In this document: piece after piece, positions 8,564-17,202 of the stretch
Layout: every line of letters begins with the position of its first letter
How positions within the stretch are numbered: position 1 is the stretch's first letter
Source: Heliomarina sp018223035
Lineage (GTDB): Bacteria > Pseudomonadota > Alphaproteobacteria > Rhodobacterales > Rhodobacteraceae
Reading direction: 5' to 3'
Assembly: GCA_018223035.1 (NCBI GenBank)
Contig: JAAEZD010000003.1
Span: 186,001 to 250,000, forward strand
DNA: 64,000 nt
Notes under the pieces: generated by a model
Told to the model about the DNA's origin: nothing
The model's input: the letters and a program-made list of their open reading frames with translations, nothing else
Database searches by the model: none
Program-made: the position numbers and the translations under genes

Positions 8564-9712
8564 TCAGCCCTTCATTCCGTCCCAGAAAGATTTCACGGAG
8601 GAGAAGAAGGATTTCGATTCCGGGTTGTTGTCCTCACTCAGCTCATCGAATTCGCGCAAGAGATCCTTTTGCTTGGTCGTGAGGTTGACCGGGGTTTCGA
8701 CGGCGAGTTCGATGAACATGTCGCCCGCGCCACCGCCGCGCAGGGCCGGCATGCCCTTGCCACGCAGACGCATCTGGCGACCCGACTGGCTACCGGCAGG
8801 GATCTGCACCCGGCCACGGCCGCCGTCGATGGTCGGCACTTCGATAGCGCCGCCAAGCGCGGCCTTGGTCATGCTGACGGGCACCCGGCAATGCAGATTC
8901 ATGCCGTCGCGTTCGAACAGGTCATGGGCCGCGACCTCGACAAAGATATAGAGATCGCCCGGAGGACCACCGCGCATCCCGGCCTCACCCTCTCCGGCAA
9001 GGCGGATGCGGGTGCCGGTTTCGACACCGGCAGGGATGTTCACGTTGAGCGCGCGGTTCTTTTCGACCCGGCCGGCACCGCCGCAGGCTTTACAGGGATT
9101 CTTGATGATCTGGCCCAGACCCGAGCAGGTCGGGCAGGTGCGTTCGACGGTGAAAAAGCCCTGCTGCGCGCGGACCTTGCCCATGCCCGAGCAGGTGGGA
9201 CAGGTGGTCGGTTCGACACCGCCCTCGGCGCCGGAGCCCTCGCAGGAACCGCAGGGAACGGCCGTGGGGACGTTGATCGTCTTTTGCATGCCAGAGTAGG
9301 CATCGTCGAGCGAGACACGTAGGTTGTAGCGCAGGTCGGATCCGCGCGCCGCGCGACGTCCGCCGCCACCGGCGCGTCCGCCGCCCATGAAGTCACCAAA
9401 GAGGTCGTCGAACACGTCGGAGAATGCCGAGGAGAAATCCCCTCCGTGTCCGGGACGTGCACCGCCCCGTCCGGCACCCATGCCGCCTTCGAAGGCCGCG
9501 TGGCCGAAACGGTCATAGGCCGCTTTTTTCTCGGCGTCTTTCAGGATTTCATAAGCTTCGTTCGCCTCTTTGAACTTGGCTTCGGAATCCGGATTGTCGG
9601 CGTTGCGGTCCGGGTGAAATTCCTTGGCCTTCTTGCGATAGGCCTTTTTGATCTCGTCCGCGGAAGCGCCTTTGGCAACGCCAAGTACGTCATAGAAATC
9701 ACGTTTTGACAT
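8564..9712 (-). CDS. dnaJ: Chaperone DnaJ (Hsp40)
   Basis: 382 residues, full length. The J domain has the invariant H33-P34-D35 that stimulates DnaK ATPase. It is followed by a Gly/Phe-rich linker (about 75-120, GGMGAGRGGARPGHGG), the zinc domain with four CxxCxGxG motifs (CGSCEGSG, CPTCSGMG, CPTCSGLG, CKACGGAG) and the C-terminal substrate-binding domain. It lies 79 bases after dnaK on the same strand with a hairpin in the gap, and ends at a clear terminator. It is the cochaperone that delivers unfolded clients to DnaK. Confidence 0.97.
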   Translation of the reverse strand: MSKRDFYDVLGVAKGASADEIKKAYRKKAKEFHPDRNADNPDSEAKFKEANEAYEILKDAEKKAAYDRFGHAAFEGGMGAGRGGARPGHGGDFSSAFSDVFDDLFGDFMGGGRAGGGGRRAARGSDLRYNLRVSLDDAYSGMQKTINVPTAVPCGSCEGSGAEGGVEPTTCPTCSGMGKVRAQQGFFTVERTCPTCSGLGQIIKNPCKACGGAGRVEKNRALNVNIPAGVETGTRIRLAGEGEAGMRGGPPGDLYIFVEVAAHDLFERDGMNLHCRVPVSMTKAALGGAIEVPTIDGGRGRVQIPAGSQSGRQMRLRGKGMPALRGGGAGDMFIELAVETPVNLTTKQKDLLREFDELSEDNNPESKSFFSSVKSFWDGMKG

Positions 9713-9739
9713 CGTTTATCACCTCTCTCCCGGAACGTG

Positions 9740-9770
9740 TTGGGCCGGCCCGGAGACCGGACCGGCCCAA
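9740..9770 (-). terminator. Intercistronic hairpin between dnaK and dnaJ
   Basis: A perfect 9-bp stem (TTGGGCCGG at 9740-9748 with its complement at 9762-9770) encloses a smaller CCGG/CCGG stem. There is no T-run, so it may stabilise the dnaK message or act as a partial terminator that lowers dnaJ expression, rather than stop transcription fully. Confidence 0.5.
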
Positions 9771-9791
9771 TATTGGTTCCGGATTTATGCC

Positions 9792-11696
9792 TTAGGCACG
9801 CTTGTCGTCATCCAGATCTTCGAAGTCCGCATCGACGATGTCGTCGTCGCCACCCATGTCGGCCGCCTTGGGTTCTTCACCCTCGGTTTCCTGGCTGGCC
9901 TTGTAGATCGCTTCGCCGAGTTTCATTGCGGCTTCGGTCACGTTCTGGATGCCGGACTTGATCTTGTCGGCATTGTCGGTTTCCAGCTCGTCCTTGAGCG
10001 CTGCGATGGCAAGTTCGATCGCCTCGATCGTGGTCGGGTCGACCTTGTCGGAATGCTCTTCCATCGACTTTTCGGTCGAGTGGATAAGGCTTTCCGCCTG
10101 GTTCTTGGCATCGACCAGCTCGCGCCGGGTCTTGTCCGCTTCGGCGTTTTCCTCGGCGTCCTTGACCATCTTTTCGATGTCCTCCTCGGACAGACCACCG
10201 GAAGCCTGGATCGTGATCTTCTGCTCTTTGCCGGTGCCTTTATCCATGGCGCCGACCGACACGATACCGTTGGCGTCAATGTCAAAGGTCACTTCGATCT
10301 GCGGCATGCCGCGCGGTGCCGGGGGGATGTTTTCAAGGTTGAACTGGCCGAGGATCTTGTTGTCGGCTGCCATTTCACGTTCACCCTGGAAAACCCGGAT
10401 GGTCACGGCGTTCTGGTTGTCTTCCGCGGTCGAGAAGATCTGGCTCTTCTTCGTCGGGATCGTGGTGTTGCGGTCGATCAGGCGGGTGAACACGCCACCC
10501 AACGTTTCGATACCGAGCGACAGCGGGGTCACGTCGAGCAGGACAACGTCCTTGACGTCACCTTGCAGAACACCGGCCTGAATGGCGGCACCAAGAGCAA
10601 CGACCTCGTCCGGGTTCACGCCCTTGTGGGGCTCTTTCCCGAAGAACTTGGTCACTTCCTCGATCACCTTGGGCATACGGGTCATACCGCCGACGAGAAC
10701 GACTTCGTCCACGTCCGAGGTCGACAGACCGGCATCCTTCAGCGCGGCCTGGCAGGGCTTCATTGACGCCTTGATCAGGTCGGCAACGAGGCTTTCCAGC
10801 TTGGCGCGGGTCAGCTTCATAACCATGTGCAGCGGCTGACCGTTGGAACCCATCGAGATGAACGGCTGGTTGATCTCGGTCTGGGAGGAACTGGACAGTT
10901 CGATCTTGGCCTTTTCAGCCGCCTCTTTCAGACGCTGAAGCGCCATCTTGTCCTTGGTCAGGTCGACGTTGTTCTCTTTCTTGAACTCGTCCGCGAGGTA
11001 GTTGACGATGCGCATGTCAAAGTCTTCACCGCCGAGGAACGTGTCGCCGTTGGTGGATTTCACTTCGAACAGGCCGTCGTCGATTTCGAGGATGGTCACG
11101 TCGAACGTACCACCACCAAGGTCATAGACCGCGATGGTCTGGGTGTTTTCCTTGTCGAGACCATAGGCCAGTGCAGCAGCTGTCGGTTCGTTGATGATCC
11201 GCAGCACTTCGAGCCCGGCGATCTTGCCCGCATCCTTGGTGGCCTGACGCTGGGCGTCGTTGAAATAGGCCGGAACGGTGATGACTGCCTGAGTCACTTC
11301 CTCGCCGAGATAGGATTCGGCGGTTTCTTTCATTTTGCCGAGGATGAAGGCCGAAATCTGGCTCGGCGAATACTTGTCGCCCTTGGCTTCGACCCATGCG
11401 TCGCCATTGCCGCCGTCGATGACGTTGAACGGCATGTTCTTGCGGTCCTTGGCGAGATCGGTGTCGTCGTTACGGCGACCGATCAGGCGCTTGACGCCAA
11501 AAATGGTGTTTTCAGGGTTGGTGACGGCCTGACGCTTGGCCGGCTGGCCGACAAGGCGCTCGTCATCCGTGAATGCTACGATAGACGGGGTCGTGCGTGC
11601 CCCTTCGGAGTTTTCGATCACACGCGGCTGGCTGCCATCCATGATGGCGACGCAGCTGTTGGTGGTCCCGAGGTCAATCCCGATTACTTTACCCAT
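9792..11696 (-). CDS. dnaK: Chaperone DnaK (Hsp70)
   Basis: 634 residues. The N-terminus MGKVIGIDLGTTNSC begins the ATPase domain, with the phosphate-2 loop VYDLGGGTFDV and VVLVGGMTRMPKV further on. The substrate-binding domain and helical lid follow, and the acidic tail DDDIVDADFEDLDDD is typical of proteobacterial DnaK. The frame extends to an ATG at 11714, but the start at 11696 matches the family and has AAGGGA about 9 bases upstream. An RpoH-type promoter lies about 115-146 bases upstream. It works with DnaJ (next gene) and GrpE (not in the window) in protein folding. Confidence 0.98.
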   Translation of the reverse strand: MGKVIGIDLGTTNSCVAIMDGSQPRVIENSEGARTTPSIVAFTDDERLVGQPAKRQAVTNPENTIFGVKRLIGRRNDDTDLAKDRKNMPFNVIDGGNGDAWVEAKGDKYSPSQISAFILGKMKETAESYLGEEVTQAVITVPAYFNDAQRQATKDAGKIAGLEVLRIINEPTAAALAYGLDKENTQTIAVYDLGGGTFDVTILEIDDGLFEVKSTNGDTFLGGEDFDMRIVNYLADEFKKENNVDLTKDKMALQRLKEAAEKAKIELSSSSQTEINQPFISMGSNGQPLHMVMKLTRAKLESLVADLIKASMKPCQAALKDAGLSTSDVDEVVLVGGMTRMPKVIEEVTKFFGKEPHKGVNPDEVVALGAAIQAGVLQGDVKDVVLLDVTPLSLGIETLGGVFTRLIDRNTTIPTKKSQIFSTAEDNQNAVTIRVFQGEREMAADNKILGQFNLENIPPAPRGMPQIEVTFDIDANGIVSVGAMDKGTGKEQKITIQASGGLSEEDIEKMVKDAEENAEADKTRRELVDAKNQAESLIHSTEKSMEEHSDKVDPTTIEAIELAIAALKDELETDNADKIKSGIQNVTEAAMKLGEAIYKASQETEGEEPKAADMGGDDDIVDADFEDLDDDKRA

Positions 11697-11810
11697 AGTC
11701 TTTGATCCCTTCATTATTCAAGGCGATAACCCGAAGCCCGAACCCGTTTCGGCATCCCGGCTCCGATATGATATGCGCCTTGCAGAGCCTGTCTGTTCGG
11801 CGCGTCCCGG

Positions 11811-11842
11811 CGTATATAGGGACCGCAAAAAGCCCGTGCAAC
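11811..11842 (-). promoter_or_regulatory. RpoH (sigma32)-type heat-shock promoter of dnaK
   Basis: Read on the minus strand, CCTATATACG (11811-11820) matches every fixed position of the alphaproteobacterial heat-shock -10 consensus CYTATNTNNG. Eighteen bases upstream is GTTG (11839-11842) in place of the consensus CTTG -35. The position gives a dnaK leader of about 100 bases. Confidence 0.65.
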
Positions 11843-11916
11843 CGGTCATGACAGGAGGAGTTCGCGAATTTGTGACCTTTTTTACACGGCAAATGCGAAT
11901 GCAAAGGATGTAGGCG

Positions 11917-12516
11917 ATGCGATTGACGGTCCGGGGTGTGGAGGTTGTGAAATCCTGTCTCGACGAGGCGCGGCAGGCTCGGCTGGTCGAGGTCGTGCGT
12001 GATGTCTGGCGTCAGGCCCCGCCCTATGCGCCCGAAACGCCCTATGGCAAGGCGATGTCGGTTAGGATGACCTCGGCCGGGGCGTTCGGCTGGTACTCGG
12101 ACCGGTCCGGCTATCGCTATGTGAGCGAACACCCCAATGGTGCCGCTTGGCCGGGCATTCCCGAGGAGATACTCGACATCTGGCGCGAGGTGACCGGACA
12201 TCAACGGTTGCCGGACTGCTGCCTTGTCAACTTCTACGGCGAGGGCGCGCGCATGGGGATGCATCAGGACAAGGACGAGGCGGATTTCTCATGGCCGGTC
12301 GTGTCGATCTCGCTTGGCGATGACGGGCTGTTCCGGATCGGCAACCTGACCCGGGGTGGCAAGACGGAGTCCGTCTGGCTGAATTCTGGCGACGTGGTGG
12401 TGATGGGGGGCGAGGCTCGGCTGGTCTATCACGGCGTGGACCGGATCAGGTACGGGTCGTCCCGGTTGCTAGAAAACGGCGGGCGGATCAACCTGACGTT
12501 GCGGGTGGTGACCTGA
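11917..12516 (+). CDS. alkB: AlkB-type 2-oxoglutarate/Fe(II)-dependent DNA-repair dioxygenase
   Basis: 199 residues, close to E. coli AlkB. Iron ligands H116-x-D118 (MHQDKDEADF) and H172 (VYHGVDRI), and the 2-oxoglutarate-binding R190 and R196 in RINLTLR, are all present. The enzyme oxidatively removes alkyl groups such as 1-methyladenine and 3-methylcytosine. AAAGGA lies shortly upstream of the ATG at 11917. The gene is divergent from dnaK and stands alone; no ada or other adaptive-response gene is near. It converges on the ABC-2 permease with a 6-base gap. Confidence 0.93.
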   Translation: MRLTVRGVEVVKSCLDEARQARLVEVVRDVWRQAPPYAPETPYGKAMSVRMTSAGAFGWYSDRSGYRYVSEHPNGAAWPGIPEEILDIWREVTGHQRLPDCCLVNFYGEGARMGMHQDKDEADFSWPVVSISLGDDGLFRIGNLTRGGKTESVWLNSGDVVVMGGEARLVYHGVDRIRYGSSRLLENGGRINLTLRVVT

Positions 12517-12522
12517 GCGTGC

Positions 12523-13344
12523 CTAGCGCCGAGCGCCCCAGCTCGCCGAGACGCGGCGGCGGGTATAGAATTCTCCCATCAGGCCCAGCATCGTCAGCCC
12601 GACGCCGACCCAGAGCGCGTAGTGCCAGTTGGAGAAATGCGGATTGTAGTTGATGAAGACGAATCCGCGCGACTGGTCGATCGTGTGAAACAGCGGATTC
12701 CAGTCGAAGATGGGCAGCATGAAACCGGGCAGGGTGTTGGCAAGAAACATTTTACCCGAAGCGATCATATTGGCCCTTTGATAAAGGCTCGACGCGATTC
12801 CCACGGCGGCGGGTGCCCATGGCTTGGCCGAGAGAAAGATCATGCCCACCGCGCAGCCGGTGAACCATGACAGCATCACCATGCCGAACGCCGCGCCGGG
12901 CTGGTAGATTTCGATGGGCGTGAAGGCGACGTGATAGATAAAGAGGATGACGAACATCGACAGCAGTTGCGTGTAAAGCGCACCAAGCGCGGCCGCCGTT
13001 ATCGTTATCGCGGTGTTCAGCGGCGCGTGCTGCATCATAGAACTGTTCGGGCCTTCGGCCCCGGTCACGGCGGATATCGCCTTGATATGACACATGAACA
13101 GAAAGATGCCGGACATCACGTACAGCAGGAAATCGCCGCGTACCGCCGAGCTGCGCATCTTGAGAACGGTGAACATGAAATAGAACACGATCACGAACAT
13201 CACGACCTGAAGCATGTTCAGCCCAATGGCGATAAAGGCGTTGTTGTGCCGGGCGCGGACGCTGCGGACGACAGAGTGAAAGATCAGCTCAAGTGTCGTC
13301 AGGGCACGCGCAAAGCTGGACTGATGCCGCCTGTACCTGAACAT
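12523..13344 (-). CDS. ABC-2 type polysaccharide export permease (KpsM/Wzm-like)
   Basis: 273 residues with about six hydrophobic segments, starting after a basic cytoplasmic N-terminus. It fits the integral-membrane subunit of capsule or O-antigen exporters (KpsM/RfbA/Wzm group), for example in LYVMSGIFLFMCHI and the C-terminal amphipathic DWNPLFHTIDQSRGF segment that is typical of this family. The cognate ATPase (KpsT/Wzt) is not next to it: downstream is convergent alkB and upstream is divergent cysQ. Position next to cysQ, kdsB, galU, galE and glycosyltransferases supports polysaccharide export. The exact glycan is unknown. Confidence 0.82.
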   Translation of the reverse strand: MFRYRRHQSSFARALTTLELIFHSVVRSVRARHNNAFIAIGLNMLQVVMFVIVFYFMFTVLKMRSSAVRGDFLLYVMSGIFLFMCHIKAISAVTGAEGPNSSMMQHAPLNTAITITAAALGALYTQLLSMFVILFIYHVAFTPIEIYQPGAAFGMVMLSWFTGCAVGMIFLSAKPWAPAAVGIASSLYQRANMIASGKMFLANTLPGFMLPIFDWNPLFHTIDQSRGFVFINYNPHFSNWHYALWVGVGLTMLGLMGEFYTRRRVSASWGARR

Positions 13345-13469
13345 GAAAACTGCTGTCCTGTGTCGCTGTGCCGTCGAGAGGCAGGGAATTCTTGCTGTTC
13401 CCGTGAGACCGGACCATAAGGGAGCGAAGGTAAATATTCAACAAATCGACGAAGAACGGAGCAGTTTAC

Positions 13470-14267
13470 GTGGATTATGAGACATTGATGCCATTGTTGC
13501 GCAAACTGGCCATCGAGGCCGGCGCAAAGATCATGGAAATCTACAACTCCGACGATTTCGAGGTGAAGCAGAAATCGGACGAAAGCCCGGTGACCGAAGC
13601 GGACGAAGCTGCCGATGCGCTGATCTCGGCAGGTTTGCGTGCCGCTTATCCCGATGTGATGCTCGTCACCGAAGAGCAGGCCGAGTCTCATACTGCCAAG
13701 GGCGATACCTTTCTTATCGTCGATCCGCTGGACGGGACCAAGGAATTCGTCCACCGCCGCGGCGATTTCACGGTGAATATCGCGCTTGTCGAAAACGGTT
13801 CTCCGACACGGGGCGTGGTCTACGCTCCGGCCAAGAACCGCATGTTTTTTACGATGGCCGATGGTCAGTCGGTCGAGGAAACCGGCGATTTCGCGCCGGA
13901 TCAGATGGGCGCGACGACCCCGATCAAGGTCGCGCAGAGCGATAACTCCGCGCTGATGGTCGTGGCGAGCAAGTCGCACCGGGATCAGGCCACCGACGAT
14001 TACATCGGCAAGTACAGCGTCAAGGACATGAAGAGCGCGGGTTCTTCGCTGAAATTCTGTCTTGTGGCGACGGGCGAGGCTGATCTTTACCCGCGGCTTG
14101 GCCGCACGATGGAATGGGATACGGCCGCCGGGCACGCTGTGCTGGCAGGCGCGGGCGGCAGCGTCGTGCGTTTCGATGACCTGACGCCGCTGACCTACGG
14201 CAAGGAAGGGTTCGCGAACCCGTTCTTTATCGCCCATGCACCGGGCGTCACGCTCAAGGCGGGCTGA
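13470..14267 (+). CDS. cysQ: CysQ, 3'(2'),5'-bisphosphate nucleotidase
   Basis: 265 residues, with a GTG start at 13470 (GGAG about 9 bases upstream). The inositol-monophosphatase-fold metal motif D85-PLD88-GT with KEF matches CysQ, and a second motif WDTAAGHAVLAGAGG lies near residue 210. The enzyme removes the 3'-phosphate of PAP, the by-product of PAPS-dependent sulfotransfer and of sulfate reduction. It overlaps kdsB by one base (ATG inside TGATG), so the two are cotranslated. A predicted sulfotransferase lies 7 kb downstream in the same direction, which gives CysQ a local job. Confidence 0.93.
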   Translation: MDYETLMPLLRKLAIEAGAKIMEIYNSDDFEVKQKSDESPVTEADEAADALISAGLRAAYPDVMLVTEEQAESHTAKGDTFLIVDPLDGTKEFVHRRGDFTVNIALVENGSPTRGVVYAPAKNRMFFTMADGQSVEETGDFAPDQMGATTPIKVAQSDNSALMVVASKSHRDQATDDYIGKYSVKDMKSAGSSLKFCLVATGEADLYPRLGRTMEWDTAAGHAVLAGAGGSVVRFDDLTPLTYGKEGFANPFFIAHAPGVTLKAG

Positions 14268-15067
14268 TGTCAGTCCTTATCGTCATTCCGGCCCGGTTCG
14301 CGTCCTCGCGCTATCCGGGCAAGCCGCTTGTCGGGCTTAAGGGGGCGAGCGGGCAGACCCAGTCGCTGATCGAACGGTCGTGGCGCGCGGCCTCGGCAGT
14401 TGGCGGGGTCGACCGGGTTGTGGTCGCCACGGATGACGACCGGATCCGAGAGGCCGCCGAAGGGTTCGGGGCCGAGGTGGTGATGACCTCGGAATCCTGC
14501 CGCAACGGGACCGAACGCTGTGCCGAGGCCCATGCGGCGCTGGGCGGTGGGTTCGATATCGTTGTCAACCTTCAGGGCGACGCGCCGCTGACCCCGCACT
14601 GGTTCGTCGAAGACCTTGTCGCCGGGCTGAACGCAGCGCCCGAGGCGGAGATTGCGACTCCGGTTCTGCGCTGTGACGGCGAAATGCTGAACGGCTTGCT
14701 GGCCGACCGGAGTCAGGGGCGGGTCGGCGGCACCACCGCCGTTTTCGCCACGGATCACTCGGCGATGTATTTCTCGAAAGAGGTGGTCCCGTTCACCGCG
14801 CGGTCCTATGCGGATGACGAACAGAGTCCGGTGTTTCACCACGTGGGTGTCTATGCCTATCGCCCGGATGCGCTGGCCGCCTATCCGGCGTGGCCAACCG
14901 GGCCGCTGGAAGAATTGGAAGGACTTGAACAGCTTCGTTTCATGGAAAACGGGCGCAAGGTGCTCTGCGTCGAGGTTTCCGCGCGGGGGCGTCAATTCTG
15001 GGAACTGAACAACCCGGAGGACGTTCCTAAACTGGAGGCCATGATGAAAGCCATGAATCTGGATTGA
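14267..15067 (+). CDS. kdsB: KdsB-like 3-deoxy-manno-octulosonate cytidylyltransferase
   Basis: 266 residues. The nucleotidyltransferase N-terminus IPARFASSRYPGKPL and the internal VNLQGDAPL motif identify CMP-Kdo synthetase; the usual motif is LQGDEP, so this copy has Ala in place of the Glu. It activates Kdo for lipopolysaccharide core or for capsule linkers. It starts one base before the end of cysQ and ends at a hairpin terminator. Upstream Kdo precursor synthesis is represented elsewhere in the window by kpsF (25.8 kb). The D-to-E change and the position in a capsule-like locus mean it could be a second, capsule-specific copy. Confidence 0.85.
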   Translation: MSVLIVIPARFASSRYPGKPLVGLKGASGQTQSLIERSWRAASAVGGVDRVVVATDDDRIREAAEGFGAEVVMTSESCRNGTERCAEAHAALGGGFDIVVNLQGDAPLTPHWFVEDLVAGLNAAPEAEIATPVLRCDGEMLNGLLADRSQGRVGGTTAVFATDHSAMYFSKEVVPFTARSYADDEQSPVFHHVGVYAYRPDALAAYPAWPTGPLEELEGLEQLRFMENGRKVLCVEVSARGRQFWELNNPEDVPKLEAMMKAMNLD

Positions 15068-15089
15068 TCCCATATCGGGATCAATTTCT
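15064..15089 (+). terminator. Rho-independent terminator after kdsB
   Basis: A perfect 8-bp stem (TTGATCCC at 15064-15071 with GGGATCAA at 15077-15084) overlaps the kdsB stop codon and is followed by TTTC. It separates cysQ-kdsB from galU. Confidence 0.75.
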
Positions 15090-15279
15090 CACTGGTCGGC
15101 GGGATTGACACGCCTGCTACATAAAGCGACGTTAAATGCTGTGTTTGCGTTGAAAATAAAAGCAACGCAGGGCATGGACGCGCCATCTGATGGACTCAGG
15201 CAGGAACATCATTACTAATACCGGATGCAACCTGCGGGTATTTTCGAATTAACTGGTTAAACAAAAACTGAGGAAGCGT

Positions 15280-16173
15280 ATGCGTAAGAAAGTCACAAAA
15301 GCAATTTTCCCCGTTGCCGGACTGGGTACGCGATTTCTCCCGGCAACCAAATCGGTTCCAAAAGAGATCATGACATTGGTAGACCGCCCGTTGGTGCAAT
15401 ATGCCATCGACGAAGCGCGTGCTGCCGGGATCAAGGAATTCATTTTCGTCACCTCGCGCGGCAAGAGCGCGCTGGAAGATTATTTCGACCACTCGCCCGT
15501 GCTGGAGCAGGAACTGCGCCGCAAGGGCAAGAAGGACCTGATGAAGGTGCTGAAGTCCACGAACATGGACAGCGGTGCCATTGCCTATATCCGCCAGCAC
15601 AAGGCGCTGGGCCTTGGCCACGCGGTCTGGTGTGCACGACGACTCATCGGTAACGAGCCCTTTGCGGTTATCCTGCCCGATGACGTGATCGCGGCGGAAA
15701 CGCCCTGCCTTCAGCAGATGGTCGAAGCCTATGCCGAAACCGGCGGCAACATGGTGGCGGCAATGGAAGTCGCGCCTGAGAAAGCCTCGTCTTACGGGGT
15801 GCTCGACGTGAAGGAAGATATGGGTTCCATCGTCGAGGTCAAAGGCATGGTCGAAAAGCCACCGGCGGGCCAAGCGCCGTCGAACCTTGCGGTGATCGGG
15901 CGTTACGTGCTCGGGCCGTCGGTGCTGCAAAACCTGAACAAGCTGAAAACAGGCGCGGGCGGCGAGATCCAGCTGACCGATGCCATCGCGGCGGATATCG
16001 GTACGGAGAATGGGGTTTACGGCTATCGCTTCCGCGGACAGCGGTTCGATTGCGGGTCAAAGTCTGGTTTCTTGCAGGCCACCGTGGCTTTTGCATTGGC
16101 GCGTGACGATCTGCGTGACGATCTGAGCCGTTACCTGCGCGACGTGGTTCAGCTTGAAAACGCTGCCGAGTAA
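15280..16173 (+). CDS. galU: GalU, UTP-glucose-1-phosphate uridylyltransferase
   Basis: 297 residues, normal length. The N-terminal signature AGLGTRFLPATKSVPKEI and the substrate segment VEKPPAGQAPSNLAVIGRY are typical. It makes UDP-glucose from glucose-1-phosphate and UTP for glycan synthesis. GAGGAAG precedes the ATG. The 212-base gap upstream contains a perfect TTGACA at 15105-15110 without a clear -10 at the right distance. galE follows after 36 bases, which gives a UDP-glucose to UDP-galactose pair. Confidence 0.96.
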   Translation: MRKKVTKAIFPVAGLGTRFLPATKSVPKEIMTLVDRPLVQYAIDEARAAGIKEFIFVTSRGKSALEDYFDHSPVLEQELRRKGKKDLMKVLKSTNMDSGAIAYIRQHKALGLGHAVWCARRLIGNEPFAVILPDDVIAAETPCLQQMVEAYAETGGNMVAAMEVAPEKASSYGVLDVKEDMGSIVEVKGMVEKPPAGQAPSNLAVIGRYVLGPSVLQNLNKLKTGAGGEIQLTDAIAADIGTENGVYGYRFRGQRFDCGSKSGFLQATVAFALARDDLRDDLSRYLRDVVQLENAAE

Positions 16174-16209
16174 TCGGCAGCCAGACAACGTAAATACCGG
16201 GGGCAAGAC

Positions 16210-17193
16210 TTGAAGACCATACTCGTGACCGGCGGCGCCGGCTATATTGGCTCGCACGCGTGCAAGGCCTTGAAACAGGCGGGATATACGCCGGTCACAT
16301 ACGACAATCTTGTCACCGGATGGCGTGACGCGGTCAAGTTCGGCCCCTTTGAACAGGGAGATCTGAGCGACCGCGCGCGTCTGGACGACGTCTTTGCCAG
16401 GCACAAGCCCGATGCGGTCATGCATTTCGCCTCGCTCAGCCAGGTTGGCGAGGCGATGTCGCAGCCCGGTCTTTATTGGCGCAACAACGTGGTCGGGGCG
16501 CTGACCTTGATCGAGGCGGCTGTTGCGGCGGGCTGTCTCGACTTTGTTTTCTCCTCGACCTGCGCGACCTACGGCGAGCATGACAACGTCGTGCTGGACG
16601 AAACCACCGCACAGGAACCGCTGAACGCCTATGGCGCGTCAAAGCTGGCGATCGAGGGTATCCTACGTGATTTCGGGGCGGCGCACGGGCTGCGTCACGT
16701 GATATTCCGCTACTTCAACGTGGCCGGTGCCGACCCGGAGGCCGAGGTGGGCGAGTTCCACCGGCCCGAGACGCACCTTATTCCATTGATGCTGGACGCG
16801 ATCGACGGCAAGCGCGACGCGTTGACGGTTTTTGGCACTGATTACGACACGCCCGACGGCACCTGTATCCGTGATTACGTGCATGTCTGCGATCTGGTCG
16901 ATGCGCACGTGCTGGGTCTGGAATGGCTCAAGGATGGTAAGGAAAACCGGGTGTTCAATCTTGGCACCGGGACGGGTTTTTCGGTGCGCGAGGTGATTGA
17001 CCAGTCGCGCGCGGTGACGAACCGCGAGGTGCCTTATGAAATCGGGCCGCGCCGTGCCGGGGATTGCACCCGGCTGGTGTCCGGATCGACACGCGCCGAG
17101 ACCGATCTTGGCTGGACGCCAGAGCGCTCGACCATGGGACGGATGATCGAGGACGCCTGGCGGTGGCACCAGACCGGTCACTATGACGGCTGA
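16210..17193 (+). CDS. galE: GalE, UDP-glucose 4-epimerase
   Basis: 327 residues beginning at a TTG (16210), since the NAD-binding GGAGYIG is already at residues 8-14 and no ATG lies upstream in a suitable place. The short-chain dehydrogenase YxxxK is in LNAYGASKLA, and the FNLGTGTGFSV motif is typical of GalE. It interconverts UDP-glucose and UDP-galactose. It follows galU and precedes three glycosyltransferase genes on the same strand, so its sugar nucleotide probably feeds them. Spacing to the next gene is 9 bases. Confidence 0.95.
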   Translation: MKTILVTGGAGYIGSHACKALKQAGYTPVTYDNLVTGWRDAVKFGPFEQGDLSDRARLDDVFARHKPDAVMHFASLSQVGEAMSQPGLYWRNNVVGALTLIEAAVAAGCLDFVFSSTCATYGEHDNVVLDETTAQEPLNAYGASKLAIEGILRDFGAAHGLRHVIFRYFNVAGADPEAEVGEFHRPETHLIPLMLDAIDGKRDALTVFGTDYDTPDGTCIRDYVHVCDLVDAHVLGLEWLKDGKENRVFNLGTGTGFSVREVIDQSRAVTNREVPYEIGPRRAGDCTRLVSGSTRAETDLGWTPERSTMGRMIEDAWRWHQTGHYDG

Positions 17194-17202
17194 CCGGCCC
17201 TT

